Origin: Melampsora larici-populina 98AG31
Lineage: Eukaryota; Basidiomycota; Pucciniomycetes; Pucciniales; Melampsoraceae
Direction of reading: 5' to 3'
Assembly (NCBI RefSeq): GCF_000204055.1
Contig: NW_006768797.1
Location: forward strand, 753,380 to 817,379
Length of the DNA: 64,000 nucleotides
Shown piece after piece: positions 36,223 through 48,072 of the stretch. Under the pieces are notes generated by a model. The model was not told the origin of the DNA. It searched no databases and saw only the letters and a list, made by a program, of their open reading frames with translations. Numbering within the stretch: position 1 is the stretch's first letter; the number at the start of each line of letters is the position of its first letter. The translations under genes were made by a program, and so were the position numbers.

Positions 36223-36958
36223 TCCCGATTCAGCTTTCCTATTCGACGCCAAGAAAATCATTTTACGTTCTTCACTTCAGTTTTCAACTTGCAAGAAATT
36301 TATTCAATATCATCTTCCTTATTCGAAATGTGACTCTTCTTTTGTCGGCGCGCCTATCATTATTCAATCGTTTGAGAATACTTCAGGATGTCCTGTATCT
36401 TTACTCAAATCTTATTTACGCTCAAGAGACAAGTTATTTATGGCTGCGACCGAACTTTTCATTACTTCTTCCGGCTCTCTTCCTTCTAGAAAATGGTTCT
36501 TAGCAAGATTCCACACATATTTCGATAAATCTTTTTCCGGTCATTCTTTACGGTCAGGTGGAGCAACTGCGTTGGCTCAGGCTGGGGCTTCGATGGATTA
36601 TATCAAGAGTGCCGGCAGATGGTCTTCGGAGGCGTTCCTAATTTACGTTCGAGGGCATGTTGCCTTAAGATTACCTGAAAATCAAAATCACGTAATTGGG
36701 CGTACGTCTCATATAGGTGCAAATGTTACATTCATTTAAAAGGTAAGTCTTAAGAAATATTATTTCTTAAAGAGATTGAGAGTAATTATTGCTCAAACTA
36801 GCTATTATGCTGGGGATTTATGAGCTATTATTGCTGTCATTTGTTTATTATAAACTTTTGAGTGTTTGGGCAGATTATTCCACATTACTAACAATTGATT
36901 TCTTTCTCTCCTACTTCACCACTCTTCTGAATACCTGTATAGGCGGGTCGGAGAGGGT

Positions 36959-37087
36959 GTTGTTATTATTATGAAGCAATTATTTCCCTAGGTATATTAT
37001 GCCTAGGGTTTTTGGCCCAAACACGTTGCTTTTTATTTAAAAGCATTTTCTCTTAAGTTCACTACTGAGTTTCCTTATCCACGTTTC
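36959..37087 (+). repeat. Split repeat B1
   Basis: 129 bp matching 37581-37709, with one visible difference (CACTACTGAG here, CACTAGTGAG in B2). It contains the hairpin CCCTAGG...CCTAGGG. It abuts A2 with no spacer. Confidence 0.93.
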
Positions 37088-37317
37088 TTGTGGTTGGTAA
37101 CTTGTTATTAACAAAAGGGAACGTCGGATAATTCGGACTTTTTACTGTAACGGTACTGATTCTCGGTTACTTTACAGTTTATTTGGGGTCAACAGCGATG
37201 ATGTCATGGTTACTTGCCAGCTGTTTACCACTAGTCCGAATTTCCCATTGAGTTCACTATCGTCGAAAAAGATTTCTTTTTCATTATCATTCACAATTAT
37301 CGCTTTCTTTTTAGCGT
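37088..37317 (+). repeat. Split repeat A2 with preserved empty site
   Basis: 230 bp matching A1 once the TA element is removed. The uninterrupted TTACCACTAGTCCG at 37226-37239 is the empty target of that insertion. Confidence 0.93.
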
Positions 37318-37580
37318 CCCTCCCACCTCTTATCCCTTGTTATGAAGCGTCTTAAAGTCATTATTATATTTAGTTCCAGTCTGGTATATTAGTATTCTTT
37401 TAATTATCTCCTTTAAAAAAAAGCACACAGGAGAAAAGTTATATATATTAAAAATTATTGTCCGGTGTCATCCTTTTCTATTCAACCCAAGTATTAGTTG
37501 GTTTATTTTCAAATTATTTTATTCAGTAGTTCATTCTTTGTTACGATTTTTTCAAATTTTGTCCGCTACCACCCCAGGGT
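37318..37580. other. Spacer between A2 and B2
   Basis: About 263 bp of AT-rich DNA with no gene. It is part of the element by position. Confidence 0.6.
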
Positions 37581-37709
37581 GTTGTTATTATTATGAAGCA
37601 ATTATTTCCCTAGGTATATTATGCCTAGGGTTTTTGGCCCAAACACGTTGCTTTTTATTTAAAAGCATTTTCTCTTAAGTTCACTAGTGAGTTTCCTTAT
37701 CCACGTTTC
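37581..37709 (+). repeat. Split repeat B2, right end of the retroelement
   Basis: Second copy of B. Host DNA resumes after ACGTTTC at 37709. Confidence 0.9.
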
Positions 37710-38452
37710 CATCACATCATTGATGCACCAATGATTATTCCCCATCCACAAGAGTTCTATCCACCTCACAAAATAACTTCCAAAGTATTCATGCATGTCA
37801 TCTTACTAGGGTGCAATGTGCACAGGGTTTTTTAGGGAAACAAAAGCCTCCAATCAACTTTTTGGGCACATATTCTCATGTCTCGTCACCTGTTTGCTCA
37901 TGTGCGTGGTCAGGTGTGTGTGGTACAGTTGTGATGCTGAGCATTTGGAACTTATGCAGATCATACAAGACTTTTGCAATCTGCATCCTTCAACCAATAA
38001 CACTTTCATTTTAACAAAAACACATCTATGAATCTGAATTGTTGTTGAAGATAAAACTCAAAAGGCCAAACTTCTCTCAAGGGTTTGACCGGAATAAATG
38101 GTCTCTAAACAAGGAGGTATGATCAGGTCCCCAATAGGCAGCATACAATAGATGACATCCTCAATATTTCTGATTTGTCACGACTTTGCGAGATAGACTT
38201 CCGCCGTTATCACAGGACCTTGTGAAAAGTCACAAGTGTGATCCGTACCGACTCCTCGGGCCAGCAGTTCTTTGGTCTGACAAAGGGGGCGTGACCGGGT
38301 CTTTTTGACTTCCATTGAGTCAAGAAGACGCGGGTTATGTCATCCTGAGACTTCCCTTCGCTTTACTGATTCCAAACACCAGCCCTCATCTCCTCCAGTC
38401 TCGACTCAGCTTAATCGGTGCTTCAGGCAGAAGAAACACTTCATCGTGGGGT
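37710..38452. other. Intergenic DNA between retroelement and CSN1
   Basis: No gene was supported. It should include the CSN1 promoter. The CSN1 frame stays open upstream of the chosen ATG to about 38315, but without another ATG. Confidence 0.45.
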
Positions 38453-40231
38453 ATGGATCTAAATGTTGACGAAGTAATCTCGCGCATTTCACAATATACA
38501 GGTCGCACAACTTGATTTATCCATCCTTCGCACGGACAAGATGAGTTGACACTTCAATGAGTTACTCTCCATACTCGCATCTTCGATCCGATCGAATCAC
38601 ATTATCGGACACAGGTCGAAGGGAAATCAGTCGATGGAGAGCATTGGCGGAGGCGTGTCCATCACTAGCTCTTTTGGCCTACGAACGAGCGCTTCAAGAG
38701 ATTGTTCGTTCGACATGGGACATCCCACAATACAAGGTCGTCTTGAATGCTTACAATAAGCATGCCACGGCTAACAATGCACCTCTTCTCTCGTCGGATG
38801 AAACATGGCTGCAAGAAACTCAAGCTGAGATAAGCAGGACGTTCAACAAACTGGAGATGGAACTTAAAAACTACACATCCAGCTTGATCAAGGAAAGCAT
38901 CAGGGTAAGTCGCCTGTCCACCACATAGCACCAATACTTGATTACAAACTTATCCTCCTATCTGCGCAGATCAGCCATCAAGATCTAGCTGCACATCACC
39001 GAAAGACAGGTGACACGAACAATGCCCTGCGATCGCTTACCAAGGCCAGGGAATACTGCACGTCCTCGACACAGGTGGCAGAATTGTCTTTTGCCATCCT
39101 TGATCTCGCCATGGATTCACACAACCACAAATTGGCGGAAAGTTACATCAACAAAGCTGAGGGTGCTCTTGATGCGGCGGCAAGTAAAGATAACAAGCAG
39201 GATGCTGCAGCTAGGGCCAAAATCCCTGGCACCCCCGGTATTTCAACATCAGAGTCGTGAGTTGATTTGAAAATCCTATCTTACCGATATCCGCGCGCTG
39301 AGTAGTCAACTACTCCCTAGTAAGGAGAAGGATCGCGCGAGATCTGTCGAGCGCCTGAATGTCGCTAAAGGTTTGTCATATCTAGGACAAGGTTGCTACG
39401 CCAAGGCAGCTTCAGTTTTCCTCAAAGTTAGCCGCGAGGCTGGACAATACCCTGACATGGATGCGGTAAGTTTCTCTCGAGCTTCTCTAAGGTTGTGTAG
39501 GAGATTCAAATCTAAAAGGTCGGAATCTACATTCCATAGTTGATCACGCCAGTAGATTTAGCTATCTATACGGGTTTATGCGCTTTGGCCACATTCACTC
39601 GCCAAGAATTGAAGGAGCGAGTGATTGAAAATACCGAGTTGCGCGCCCTTCTCGAAAACGAACCCCGATTGAAACGTGTTCTCGTCCTGTTTTGGGAAAA
39701 CAAACACAAAGAAGTGCTAAAATTTTTGGATGATTGGCATGTGCGTTCTTTTTTTGATGTCTACATGTCTTTTGGCCTGCGAACTCCTCGTTCTGATTAG
39801 ATTCAAACCTCCAGCCGACTTATCGAGTGGATATCTATTTATCCAATCACATTCATACCATCATCAAATTAATTCAAGATCGTGCAATTCTTCAATACTT
39901 CTCCCCTTTCTCGTCGGTATCTATTTTCAAAGCCGCAGAGGCATTCGGATGTTCTCCCGATAAACTTTTGGAACGGGTCACCGAATCTATCAGTCAAAAA
40001 ACCCTTCACGCAAAAATTGACTTGCCGAATGGTCTTATACTTGCCCATGAGGACGAACTTCGAGCAGATTTGTTCCGGAACGCGATCGAATCAGCTGAGC
40101 AACTCGAGTATGAGAGTAAAGCAGCCTTGTTGAGATTGATGTTGATACAAGCTGATGTGGTGGTGAAAGATTTACACAATCCAGACTCCATACGTGGCGG
40201 CAAGTCAATGATGACCTCAGGAATGAAATGA
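38453..40231 (+). CDS. CSN1: COP9 signalosome complex subunit 1
   Basis: Six exons (38453-38501, 38615-38904, 38970-39256, 39321-39465, 39540-39740, 39815-40231) join in frame to 462 residues. The N-terminus carries the family motif ISQYTGR followed by ISRWRALAEACPSL. The helical RPN7-type repeats come next, then VDLAIYTGLCALATFTRQEL, very characteristic of CSN1/GPS1. A C-terminal PCI winged-helix region (RAILQYFSPFSSVSIFKAAE) precedes a short tail. CSN removes Nedd8 from cullins; CSN1 is one of its core PCI subunits. Rpn7 of the proteasome lid is the nearest paralogue, but the CALATF segment and the N-terminus favour CSN1. The first intron begins and ends with the same 8 bp, ACAGGTCG. Confidence 0.92.
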
Positions 40232-40922
40232 TAATTTTCATTGATTGTAAGACTTGTATCTCATCCTGAGATCTCACCTATTTACCATTATCAAATTTTA
40301 TTGTACAATCAATTGCTCAGGCTTGATCTCATACATGTAGACGCAACCAAAGTTTTATGGCCATCTAGAATTACTCGTGACTTACTCTTGCTGTAATCTA
40401 TGTACTACATAGGTCACATTGCAATTTTCACGGCTGTGTGCAACAGAAGCCATTGATCTGTGATGTAGGTTTCTAAATTTGTGAAAGGAAATCCAATAGG
40501 AAGACAGAAAGGTTTTCATGACGTGCAAGAGATCAAGAGACCTTCTTGGTTCCTGGTTTTCGCATAGATGAGTAGTACACAGTCAGTGGAAAACAATTTC
40601 AAGGTCTCATTTAACCTTTCAGATAGACGTTTCTGAGGCTTGCCGTGACTGATTTATCAGGCAAATGGACGGCATTTCTCAGAATTCAATTCGATACAAT
40701 CATTACATACATGGTGTGAGACTTTGCTTCATGTAATATCAATCTTGCATCAGTCACTCTATTGAAACATACTCACGTGTTATATACATACAACAGCTGA
40801 AGAAATGCTTCTACTGAAATTATTTGCTCTCGATTGACTTTTTTCTTCAGAGTCGATTTATTTTGCCGAGTGACGCAGCCACTCAGTCTCAGCCTGCAAA
40901 CCAACCAATAATCCTTCTCGAT
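40232..40922. other. Intergenic DNA between CSN1 and NOP14
   Basis: Both neighbours are on the plus strand. No additional gene or repeat was recognised. Confidence 0.5.
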
Positions 40923-43900
40923 ATGGCCAGAACTGACGGTGGAAAAAAACCCTCTCAACTCTCTCAACTCAAACAATCCATTCGTACAGCAGGTTTATCA
41001 CGAGTCTCAAAACCTCCAATTCCTGGTCGGTCCGGTGATAGAGGTGGCAAAAAAACCAGAAGCTCACTCAGCAGTGCGACTAAAGATCCGGAATTCAGAC
41101 AGAAGAAACTAGCGGTGAGCACTCCGTGGTCTCATCGGTAATAGGAGGATTCCTCGTTTGATTGTGGCCTTTTTATCACCATTCACAGGAAATCCAAGCA
41201 AGCCAGAATCTGTTCGACTTGAAGTCATCAAAGGTCAAGTTTCCAACGAGTAACTTATCAAATCAACGTCAAAATGGATCTCTTCGAGGTGCTTCCAAAA
41301 ACTCCCTCGTCAAGACGGTTGGAAAACCTGCTCAGTCCGCTACCCAAGCCCATCAACGCCGGGTTGAAAAACTGCTGCCTGAATATCGTAATCGTCATAA
41401 ATCAACAAACTTTCTCGACAAACGATTTGGTGAAGGAGATTCGTCTCTAACCCCAGAAGAAAAGGCCTTGGAGAGATTCACAAAAGAACGTCAGATGAGA
41501 CTTCCTGGAGGCGCTAAGAGAAATATTTTCAACCTAGACGACGACGCAGAAGGTCTGTACGATGAAGACGGAGAAGCTGATGGCGGCCTGACTCACAGAG
41601 GCATGGATTTGGATCTTGATGATGACGAGGTCGAAAATGGTCGCGATGATGATATTCTCCAGTTGAACAAACAGCCTTTGAATTTACATAACATTGATAA
41701 TCGTGCCGAAGACAACGAAGATAGGCAGAAATCTAAAGCTGAAGTCATGTCGGAGATCATCACTAAGTCCAAAGCTCATAAATATGAGCGCCAACAGATG
41801 AGAGATCAAGACGAAGCTCTCAGGTATGATTTAGACGCAGAACTGAAAGGCATTCGATCCCTTTTACTCGGCTCGGCGCCCAAGCCTCCTACAAACACCA
41901 TTTCTGACACTCGCGCAAACGCACAATCTGATAATTCGCATAAACTATCAAATACTGATCCTGGTCAACTCCCTCAACTTCAAGAGGCCAGTTCAGCGAC
42001 ATCGCACGAGCAGTGTGAGCTCTCTCACCCCCATAAAGCGACTGAATCAACAAACGCGACCGCTATCGACCAAGATCTATTAAGCAAACTCCTCGGGTCT
42101 TCAAAGCGAAGTCCCTCGCCTGAAGCAGATCACGGAGATAAAGACGAAGATATGTACGATCGGTTTGTGCGCGAGTTGGCTTTCGACCCGCGGGCCAAGC
42201 CATCCGACCGCTTGAAGACTGCTGAGGAAGTGGCTTTAGAAGAGGCTGAACGCTTGAGGATGTTAGAACAGAAGCGCCTGAAGCGTATGAGAGGTCTCGA
42301 TGATGATGATGAGGAAGAGGAGGAAGGTGGAAAAAAGAATGGGAGATCGAAAAGAAAGCCCGAAGCTGACGATTTGGAGGATGACTTTGTCTCAGATCAA
42401 GGGGAGGAAAAAGAGTGGAGTCTTGGCGAAGGTCTTCGACCTGATGGGGCATTCGGTGCATCTGCTCAGGAGCAGGAAGGCTCTTCCGACGTGACATCTG
42501 ACTCGGAATGTAACTCTTCCGATAACGACAACGACCAGGAAAGCGATGTCAGTGACTGGGAAGGTATCTCTGATAGTTCACACAAGGAGAAGGAAGGCGA
42601 AGACTGCGACTCCCTCCCTGTACGATCACTGGTTTCTAGCACAATTCAGGATCAGCCTTTGACGAAAGCCTCCGCCACCCGAGATCCTACTCAGGAGCTG
42701 GCTTATACCTATCCATGTCCCACTTCACATGCCGATTTTCTTTCTATCATATCACAACAATGCGTGAAAAGCGCTGAACTACCCACTGTGGTTCAGCGTA
42801 TTCGAGTATTGTACCATCCCTCACTGGGAGAAGATAACAAATCCAAGCTTACCACCTTTACTAATGTCCTAATTGATCATGTAATTCATATCACATCTCT
42901 CCACAAATCCGATTCTTCAGCATCACCCTTTGGCTTAGTCAACAAATTATTACCCCACATCATAAGCTTATGTCAATCATTTACGCAATCCGCCGCTATG
43001 CATTTTGTTTCTAAACTCGGAATTATGCAGAAAAATCTTACTCAGGCGTTGATTGGACAGACGGGTACAGGATGGCCGGGACTCTGCGAGCTAACCTTAC
43101 TCAGGCTGATCGGTCTTATTTGGTCGACTTCAGACTTCAGTCATCCCGTTGTGGCCCCAGCCGTCCTTATAATCTGTCAGTACTTGAATCAGCTCCAAGT
43201 CAAGAGATATAGAGACATGATGAGTGGCCTCTTCATGTGTACACTCATTCTCCAGGTTAGAACCTCATCTGCTGATTCCATTTCGAACTAACATGATGCC
43301 ATGATACTGACAATGTCTTTGTATCTGCCCCCTTTGGCCCCCTACAGTATGAAGCACTGTCGAAGCGTTTGGTTCCAGAAGCCATCAACTTTCTTTTGTT
43401 GTCGGCTATGCGACTCACTTCTTCGAAGCTGGATCTTGCGTCTATTCCAATGCCTGTACCGGCTCCAGAAGGCACTGATACTACGATGTTCCCTCTGAGT
43501 GAGGAAGTCTCCGCGAGTCTACAACCTCAGACACTCGACTTTGTCTCACTCTTGACCAAAGAAGACCAGCCCGGCACGCCCTATCCATCCGAGCAAGATA
43601 AGGTGGACACATTAGATGTGATTTTATCTCTCTTGGCAAACTATGCCACACTATATAGCTCATCGCCTCACTACACCGAAGTGTTTTCAACCGTGCTGAG
43701 CCTGATCAAATCCATTGACTGTCACACTCTGATATGCGAGGTGACCAAGATGCGTTTGAAGGAACTGATAGAAACTATAGAAACTCAATTGGCGACAGCA
43801 AAGAGAATCAGACAGTTGAACCCGTTACGTTTACAACTCCATCGCCCTATCCCTATCAAACCACAGACCCCCCAATTTGAGTCGACCTTTACACCTAAAC

Positions 43901-44249
43901 AAAAGGAATTCAACCCTGACTCGGCTCAAGTTGAAGTCAACAAGCTCAAGTCGTTGATTAAAAAGGAGAAGAAAGGAGCGATGCGAGAGCTAAGAAAGGA
44001 CAACAAGTTCTTAGCTATCGAGAAGGCCAGAGAGAAAGATGAAGCTGATCTAGCCTATAAGACAAAGGTCAGTATAGTCATCCTTTTCTTATTTTCTTAG
44101 CGTCCCTATCTTCCACTGACCATCATCCTGTTTCATAGATCGCACGCATCACAGCAGGGTTACAGCAAGAGCGTTCAGAGGAAAAGAAGCAAGAACGGAC
44201 AAAAGTACGACTGAAAAAGTTGGACAAACTCAGAGGCTCGAAGAAATGA
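40923..44249 (+). CDS. NOP14: Nop14-like nucleolar ribosome-assembly protein
   Basis: Four exons (40923-41114, 41189-43255, 43348-44067, 44139-44249) join in frame to 1029 residues, somewhat longer than the yeast protein. Recognisable parts are the N-terminal NLFDLKSSKVKF, NFLDKRFGEGD...LTPEEKALERFTKERQ, KRNIFNLDDD, YDRFVRELAFDPRAKPSDR, a very acidic central stretch (about residues 440-560), and the C-terminal basic segment with EKKGAMRELRKDNKFLA and ITAGLQQER. Nop14 is part of the SSU processome and is needed for 18S rRNA maturation and 40S assembly in the nucleolus. The extra length lies mainly in low-complexity acidic and Ser-rich regions. Confidence 0.95.
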
Positions 44250-45480
44250 TGCAAGCTTCTAAGTGGTGCGGTATATCAAACCATGGGCGAAGTTTTATCT
44301 TGATTTTTTTTTCTTTTTCACCAGTGTAATTCTCACGTATCCCTTAGTACTTCCTATTGCGGTACTCATCCTCAAGCGTAGTTTGAATAGATTACCTTCA
44401 TATGAATACGGTTATTCAAAGAGAAGAAGCAATGCAGAATGATCTCGTCCAGCAACATGAACATCTCTTCATCCACCCACATGATGAGCTGCATACAAAT
44501 ATGTTTTCTCGAACCAATATCCATCTTTGGTCCACTCCAGCTCAGACGAGTTAAGCAAGCCCTGCAGATCTCTATGTCACCAGAGCTGAAACTGCTTATG
44601 CACATCTGTAGAGCAATCAACGAAGATATATGGAGTTGAAGAATTCCTTTGACCATACAGCGTTCTTGCCTGTTCATTTGCAGGTCGTCAAAACCGCAAG
44701 TTGTCTTACTCCGCTTCAGTGTCACAGAATCGCCTGCAAGCTCGGGAAGTGAGTATACGGATGGCCCAACATATATCTTCATGTGTCGGGGCCCCTCTTT
44801 GAGAGTCAGCACAGCTTCGATGGCTCCCTCTCATATTCCTCTTAGATTTAAGATGATATGTGGCGAAAATTCAGGTAAAGAGTGCGAATTGAGGCTCAAG
44901 ACAGATTTTATCTCCGGGGACCTCAAGAGAGGCCCGACAAACCAAACTATCAGCTTTTGCCTTGAAGAGAAAGGTGCCCGCTGTATTCGCCCTATGCATT
45001 AGAGGGTCACGGCGGTGGATGTATCTACCGAATCTATCCCTATCTAGCCTTCGTAGTTGGTGTCCCATTAACTGAGTGGAATAAGTCGAAAGGGACGTGA
45101 AGGACAATCGACAAACGAAAGACTCCGAGGATTTGCAGAACAAATGGACATGTTGGATTGGGGAGTTATCAGGAAGATGACAAGTAGACATGTTGCCCCA
45201 AAGCGAGAAGCCATCAAGGGAAGTTCAAACTACAACTTGGTTAGACACTCCTTTCCTCACGTGTATAGCGCTTCTGGTTCCATTTGTCATACTCTCCAGA
45301 AAATCTCTCTTCCTAGTATTCTATGCCAACTCGCCAGTTCTAAGCCTGAGTTAGATAGATTCATTATTCAAATCTAGTCATTCCAATTTCCTGATCTTTT
45401 GTCGATTGTTTCTGAACAAATTTTCATTTCCCACCCGCCCACTCCTAGAAAAAAAAAGAGTTTTACAAAAGTAGTATATT
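44250..45480. other. Intergenic DNA between NOP14 and Harbinger-2
   Basis: Moderate open frames occur on both strands (for example 44372-44812 minus and 44649-45002 plus), but they conflict and show no family motif or splice pattern. No gene is called. Confidence 0.4.
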
Positions 45481-45656
45481 AATGGTATTCAAAACTCGAG
45501 AAACCGGTCCGAGAAGTGCCAAGAAGTGACATCTAGAAACTTCTCAGACACCTCGAAGATGTTTCTAGATGTCACTTCTTGACACTTCTCGGAATATTTG
45601 AAAGCTCCTCTAGACCTCGATTCCAAGAAGCCTTTGCCTCACAACTCAAGATCAAG

Positions 45657-47254
45657 ATGCCGCGAGTCTCAGCCCGACAACAAGTCCTACAAGTGCTGAG
45701 AAAGGTATCACGCCACCTCCTTGCTCATCGCAAAGACGACACACTTCTTCTATCTTCAGCAAAGCATCCCTCAAGCACCTCGAGATCGCTATCAACTATG
45801 CTCCTCCTGCCTCAATTACTACCAGATCTTCCACTTACACCACAAACTCGCTTAACTTTGGGTTTCTTGCTCAAAACTAGAACGACACAACAAAAGCTTG
45901 AAGACTTTGATTCGAAGAAAAACGAAGTCAAAATCTGGTTGGCGGAACTGGAACGTGTCGAAAATCATCGATACCTGACTTCCAGAACCCTCCGCCAACG
46001 AGATCATTCCCACGAGCTCTTCAATGGGATTATGAACGCTTCAGAGAACATATTCATCAAATTGGTAAGGTCTCTCTTTTCTTTAGAGTTTTTCATTTGT
46101 TTCTAATGGCTGCTTTGCTGGTATGGTCAGGCGCGAATGAAAAAAGAAAGCTTCATTACCCTGTTTTATAAGATTCAAGATAGCCAAGTTTTCAGAAACT
46201 CTTCCAGCAATTCTCAAGCCAAAGTCGAAGTGCAACTCTTGATTGCACTAGCAAACATGGGTCTTTCCGGAAATGGCGGACAGGTTTCACTAATCGGCCG
46301 TTTATTAGGGGTTTCAGGTGGGTCATTGTTTATGATTATTGTATTTCTGTTTCGGTAACTGACTTTTGAACGTTTTCAGATGGGAGTGTAGAAAACTACA
46401 CATGGCGATGTGTAGCGGCGATCCTGGAGTTGCAGCCTCATTATCTAAGCTGGCCATCCCCTGAGGAACGCGCAGTCATCAGGCACGAGATCTCTGAGGA
46501 CCACCCGGCTGTGAAGGGATGCGTAGGATTTGTCGACGGAACACTCATACCCTTAGCTTTTGGTCCAGTCATCTGCAAAGAAGATTACTGGACCCGAAAG
46601 TATTTCTACGGTCTCAACTCGATGATCGTGTGTGATCATCGACGGCGGATCACTTTTGCTCGCCACGGGTGGTGTGGGAGTGTTCATGACCAGCGTGTGC
46701 TCCGAACTTCAACAGTAAGTTTTTTTTGGGTTCGCCAAAGACATTGAAGTGACTGATGATGTTGTTAGCTTTGGTGTCAACCTGCACGCTACTTCTCCGA
46801 GGGAGAGTATTTAGTGGCGGATTCTGGGTACAGTGCCTCCAGGTGCACTGTCCCCCTCTTCAAGAGGAACACGGACTGCAATCTTCCAGGCCTCAAAAAT
46901 TCATTTAATAAAGAACTTAGTGAGGCACGCACGGTCATTGAGCATGTGAATGGAATGCTCAAATCGCGCTTTCAGATGATGAAAGAATTGCGATTGATTT
47001 TACGAGACGAAAGATCAATGAAGCGGGCAAACGCTCTTTTGATGGCGTGTTGCCTGCTTCACAATTTCCTTTTGGCGGAAAATGAAGGAACGGCCTTTAC
47101 TTACGGTCTTCCCAACGCAGCCGAACGTGAAGCCGAGCGACAACATTGGGAAGATCAACCTGCGGTACTTAACGAAGTCCTTGCCGATAATGATGACACT
47201 TTACGCAGACAAGTATTTGCTGAATATTGTCGTCAAATGGGGGCTGATGTCTGA
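45657..47254 (+). CDS. Harbinger-2 DDE transposase, intact
   Basis: Exons 45657-46064, 46131-46317, 46380-46714 and 46769-47254 join in frame to 471 residues. A helix-turn-helix-like segment (VSLIGRLLGVSDGSVENY) precedes the catalytic core: Asp in GCVGFVDGTLI, Asp in GSVHDQRVLR, and Glu in EARTVIEHVNGMLKSRF. The expected spacing and the DDE_4 family feel (LLMACCLLHNFLL near the C-terminus) are present. The N-terminal 130 residues are charged and less conserved. The protein is unrelated at close range to the Harbinger-1 transposase, so two lineages occur here. It would cut and paste the element using the 86-bp ends, together with the Myb-like partner. Confidence 0.92.
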
Positions 47255-48072
47255 TAGGTGTAAGTTTGGAATCATAACATTCATGTAATCGGTTTTGATA
47301 GTCAAATTGATCCTTTCAATCTCATTCAACTTCATTATTTCCAGGTGTTGGAAAGTTGCTCAAAAAATTTCTAACTGGTATTCTTCGATCTCACTTGATT
47401 TAATAACACAAATTAAATAAAAAATTGAATACGAACTCGTTCTTCTTGTTTGTTGAAGTTTCTGTCAATAAGTAAAGTTAAATTAAAAAATTGGTTGTAT
47501 ACGATCTCGTTCCTGATGTTTGAAGAACTTTCTTCAAAAAAGCGAAATTGTGTTCTTCTTGTTTGTTGAAGTTTCTTTGATTAAGTAAAGTTAAATTGAA
47601 AAATTGGTTTTATACAATCTCGTTCCTCTTCTTTGAAGATCTCTCTTCAAAAAAGCGAAATTAAAAATGGCAGGAGTTTTTGTTTGTTTAATCAAGCCTG
47701 GTGGCGTATCTCCAAAGAATGAATATCAATGTATTCCATTTGAGACATCACTAATTCAACTGAAACAATAATTGAGAGATCACTAAATCCAGTGAAACAA
47801 TAAGTCAGAGAGCAGCATATAAGCTTATGTATTTGAAGGAGGTTACAAAAACAACGAGATAACTAAATAACTAAATCAACTAAATCAAAGAGATTAAAAA
47901 ATCCACAGGAACAATTGGTGTTCCTAAACAACCGGTGGAATCGAGAGTTCCACAAAGAGTCACATAAACTAAAGTTCATAAGGGTGTAGCGAAAAGATGT
48001 TAGGTCTACATTCATCAAAAGGTGGAGTTGTGTTACCAGGTCTACATTGATCAAAAGGTGGAGTTGTGTTAC
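47255..48072. other. Harbinger-2 region between converging genes
   Basis: This AT-rich stretch has degenerate tandem repeats of a unit like GTTCTTCTTGTTTGTTGAAG (about 47440-47660), and further short repeats near 48010-48060 (GGTCTACATTGATCAAAAGG type). It contains no gene. It presumably holds the 3' ends of both transcripts. Confidence 0.6.

Larger units (their letters stand above)
31445..36739 (+). pseudogene. Tyrosine recombinase of the Ngaro-like element, split by hAT-2
   Basis: The 5' part is 31445-31939 and the 3' part about 36223-36739; hAT-2 lies between them. An ATG at 31430 is also possible, but the one at 31445 overlaps the RT stop as ATGA. The N-terminal SAM-like region (STLIKYKSGFKSFANF) leads to the first catalytic Arg in GLHRLGE (31913-31915). 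After the insertion come HSLRSGG with His 36542-36544 and Arg 36551-36553, and the nucleophile Tyr in IYVRGH (36644-36646). All R-H-R-Y residues are retained and the two parts join in phase apart from the target duplication. The enzyme would integrate the circular DNA copy; the insertion abolishes it. Confidence 0.9.
26076..37709 (+). mobile_element. Ngaro/PAT-like tyrosine-recombinase retrotransposon (DIRS order) with split direct repeats
   Basis: Repeat A occurs at 26076-27697 (interrupted by a 1390-bp insertion; 230 bp without it) and at 37088-37317. Repeat B occurs at 36959-37087 and 37581-37709, 129 bp each. The arrangement A1 - ORFs - B1A2 - B2 is the split-direct-repeat layout of PAT and Ngaro elements. 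Between A1 and B1 lie a gag-like ORF, an RT/RNase H ORF with no visible methyltransferase domain, and a tyrosine recombinase, but no LTRs and no DDE integrase. The repeat pairs differ at only about one position each by eye, so the element is young. No target duplication is expected or seen. Two later DNA transposons sit inside it. Confidence 0.9.

Noticed and set aside
36001..36260. Open reading frames crossing the right end of hAT-2
   Set aside because: They consist of subterminal CGGTACGG/CCGTAG repeats running into the recombinase 3' part; not independent genes.
42063..42497. Minus-strand open frame opposite NOP14
   Set aside because: A mirror of the acidic GAx/GAT-rich coding region of NOP14; no motif.
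44372..45191. Overlapping open frames on both strands after NOP14
   Set aside because: They contradict each other, lack motifs and cannot be joined by convincing splice sites.
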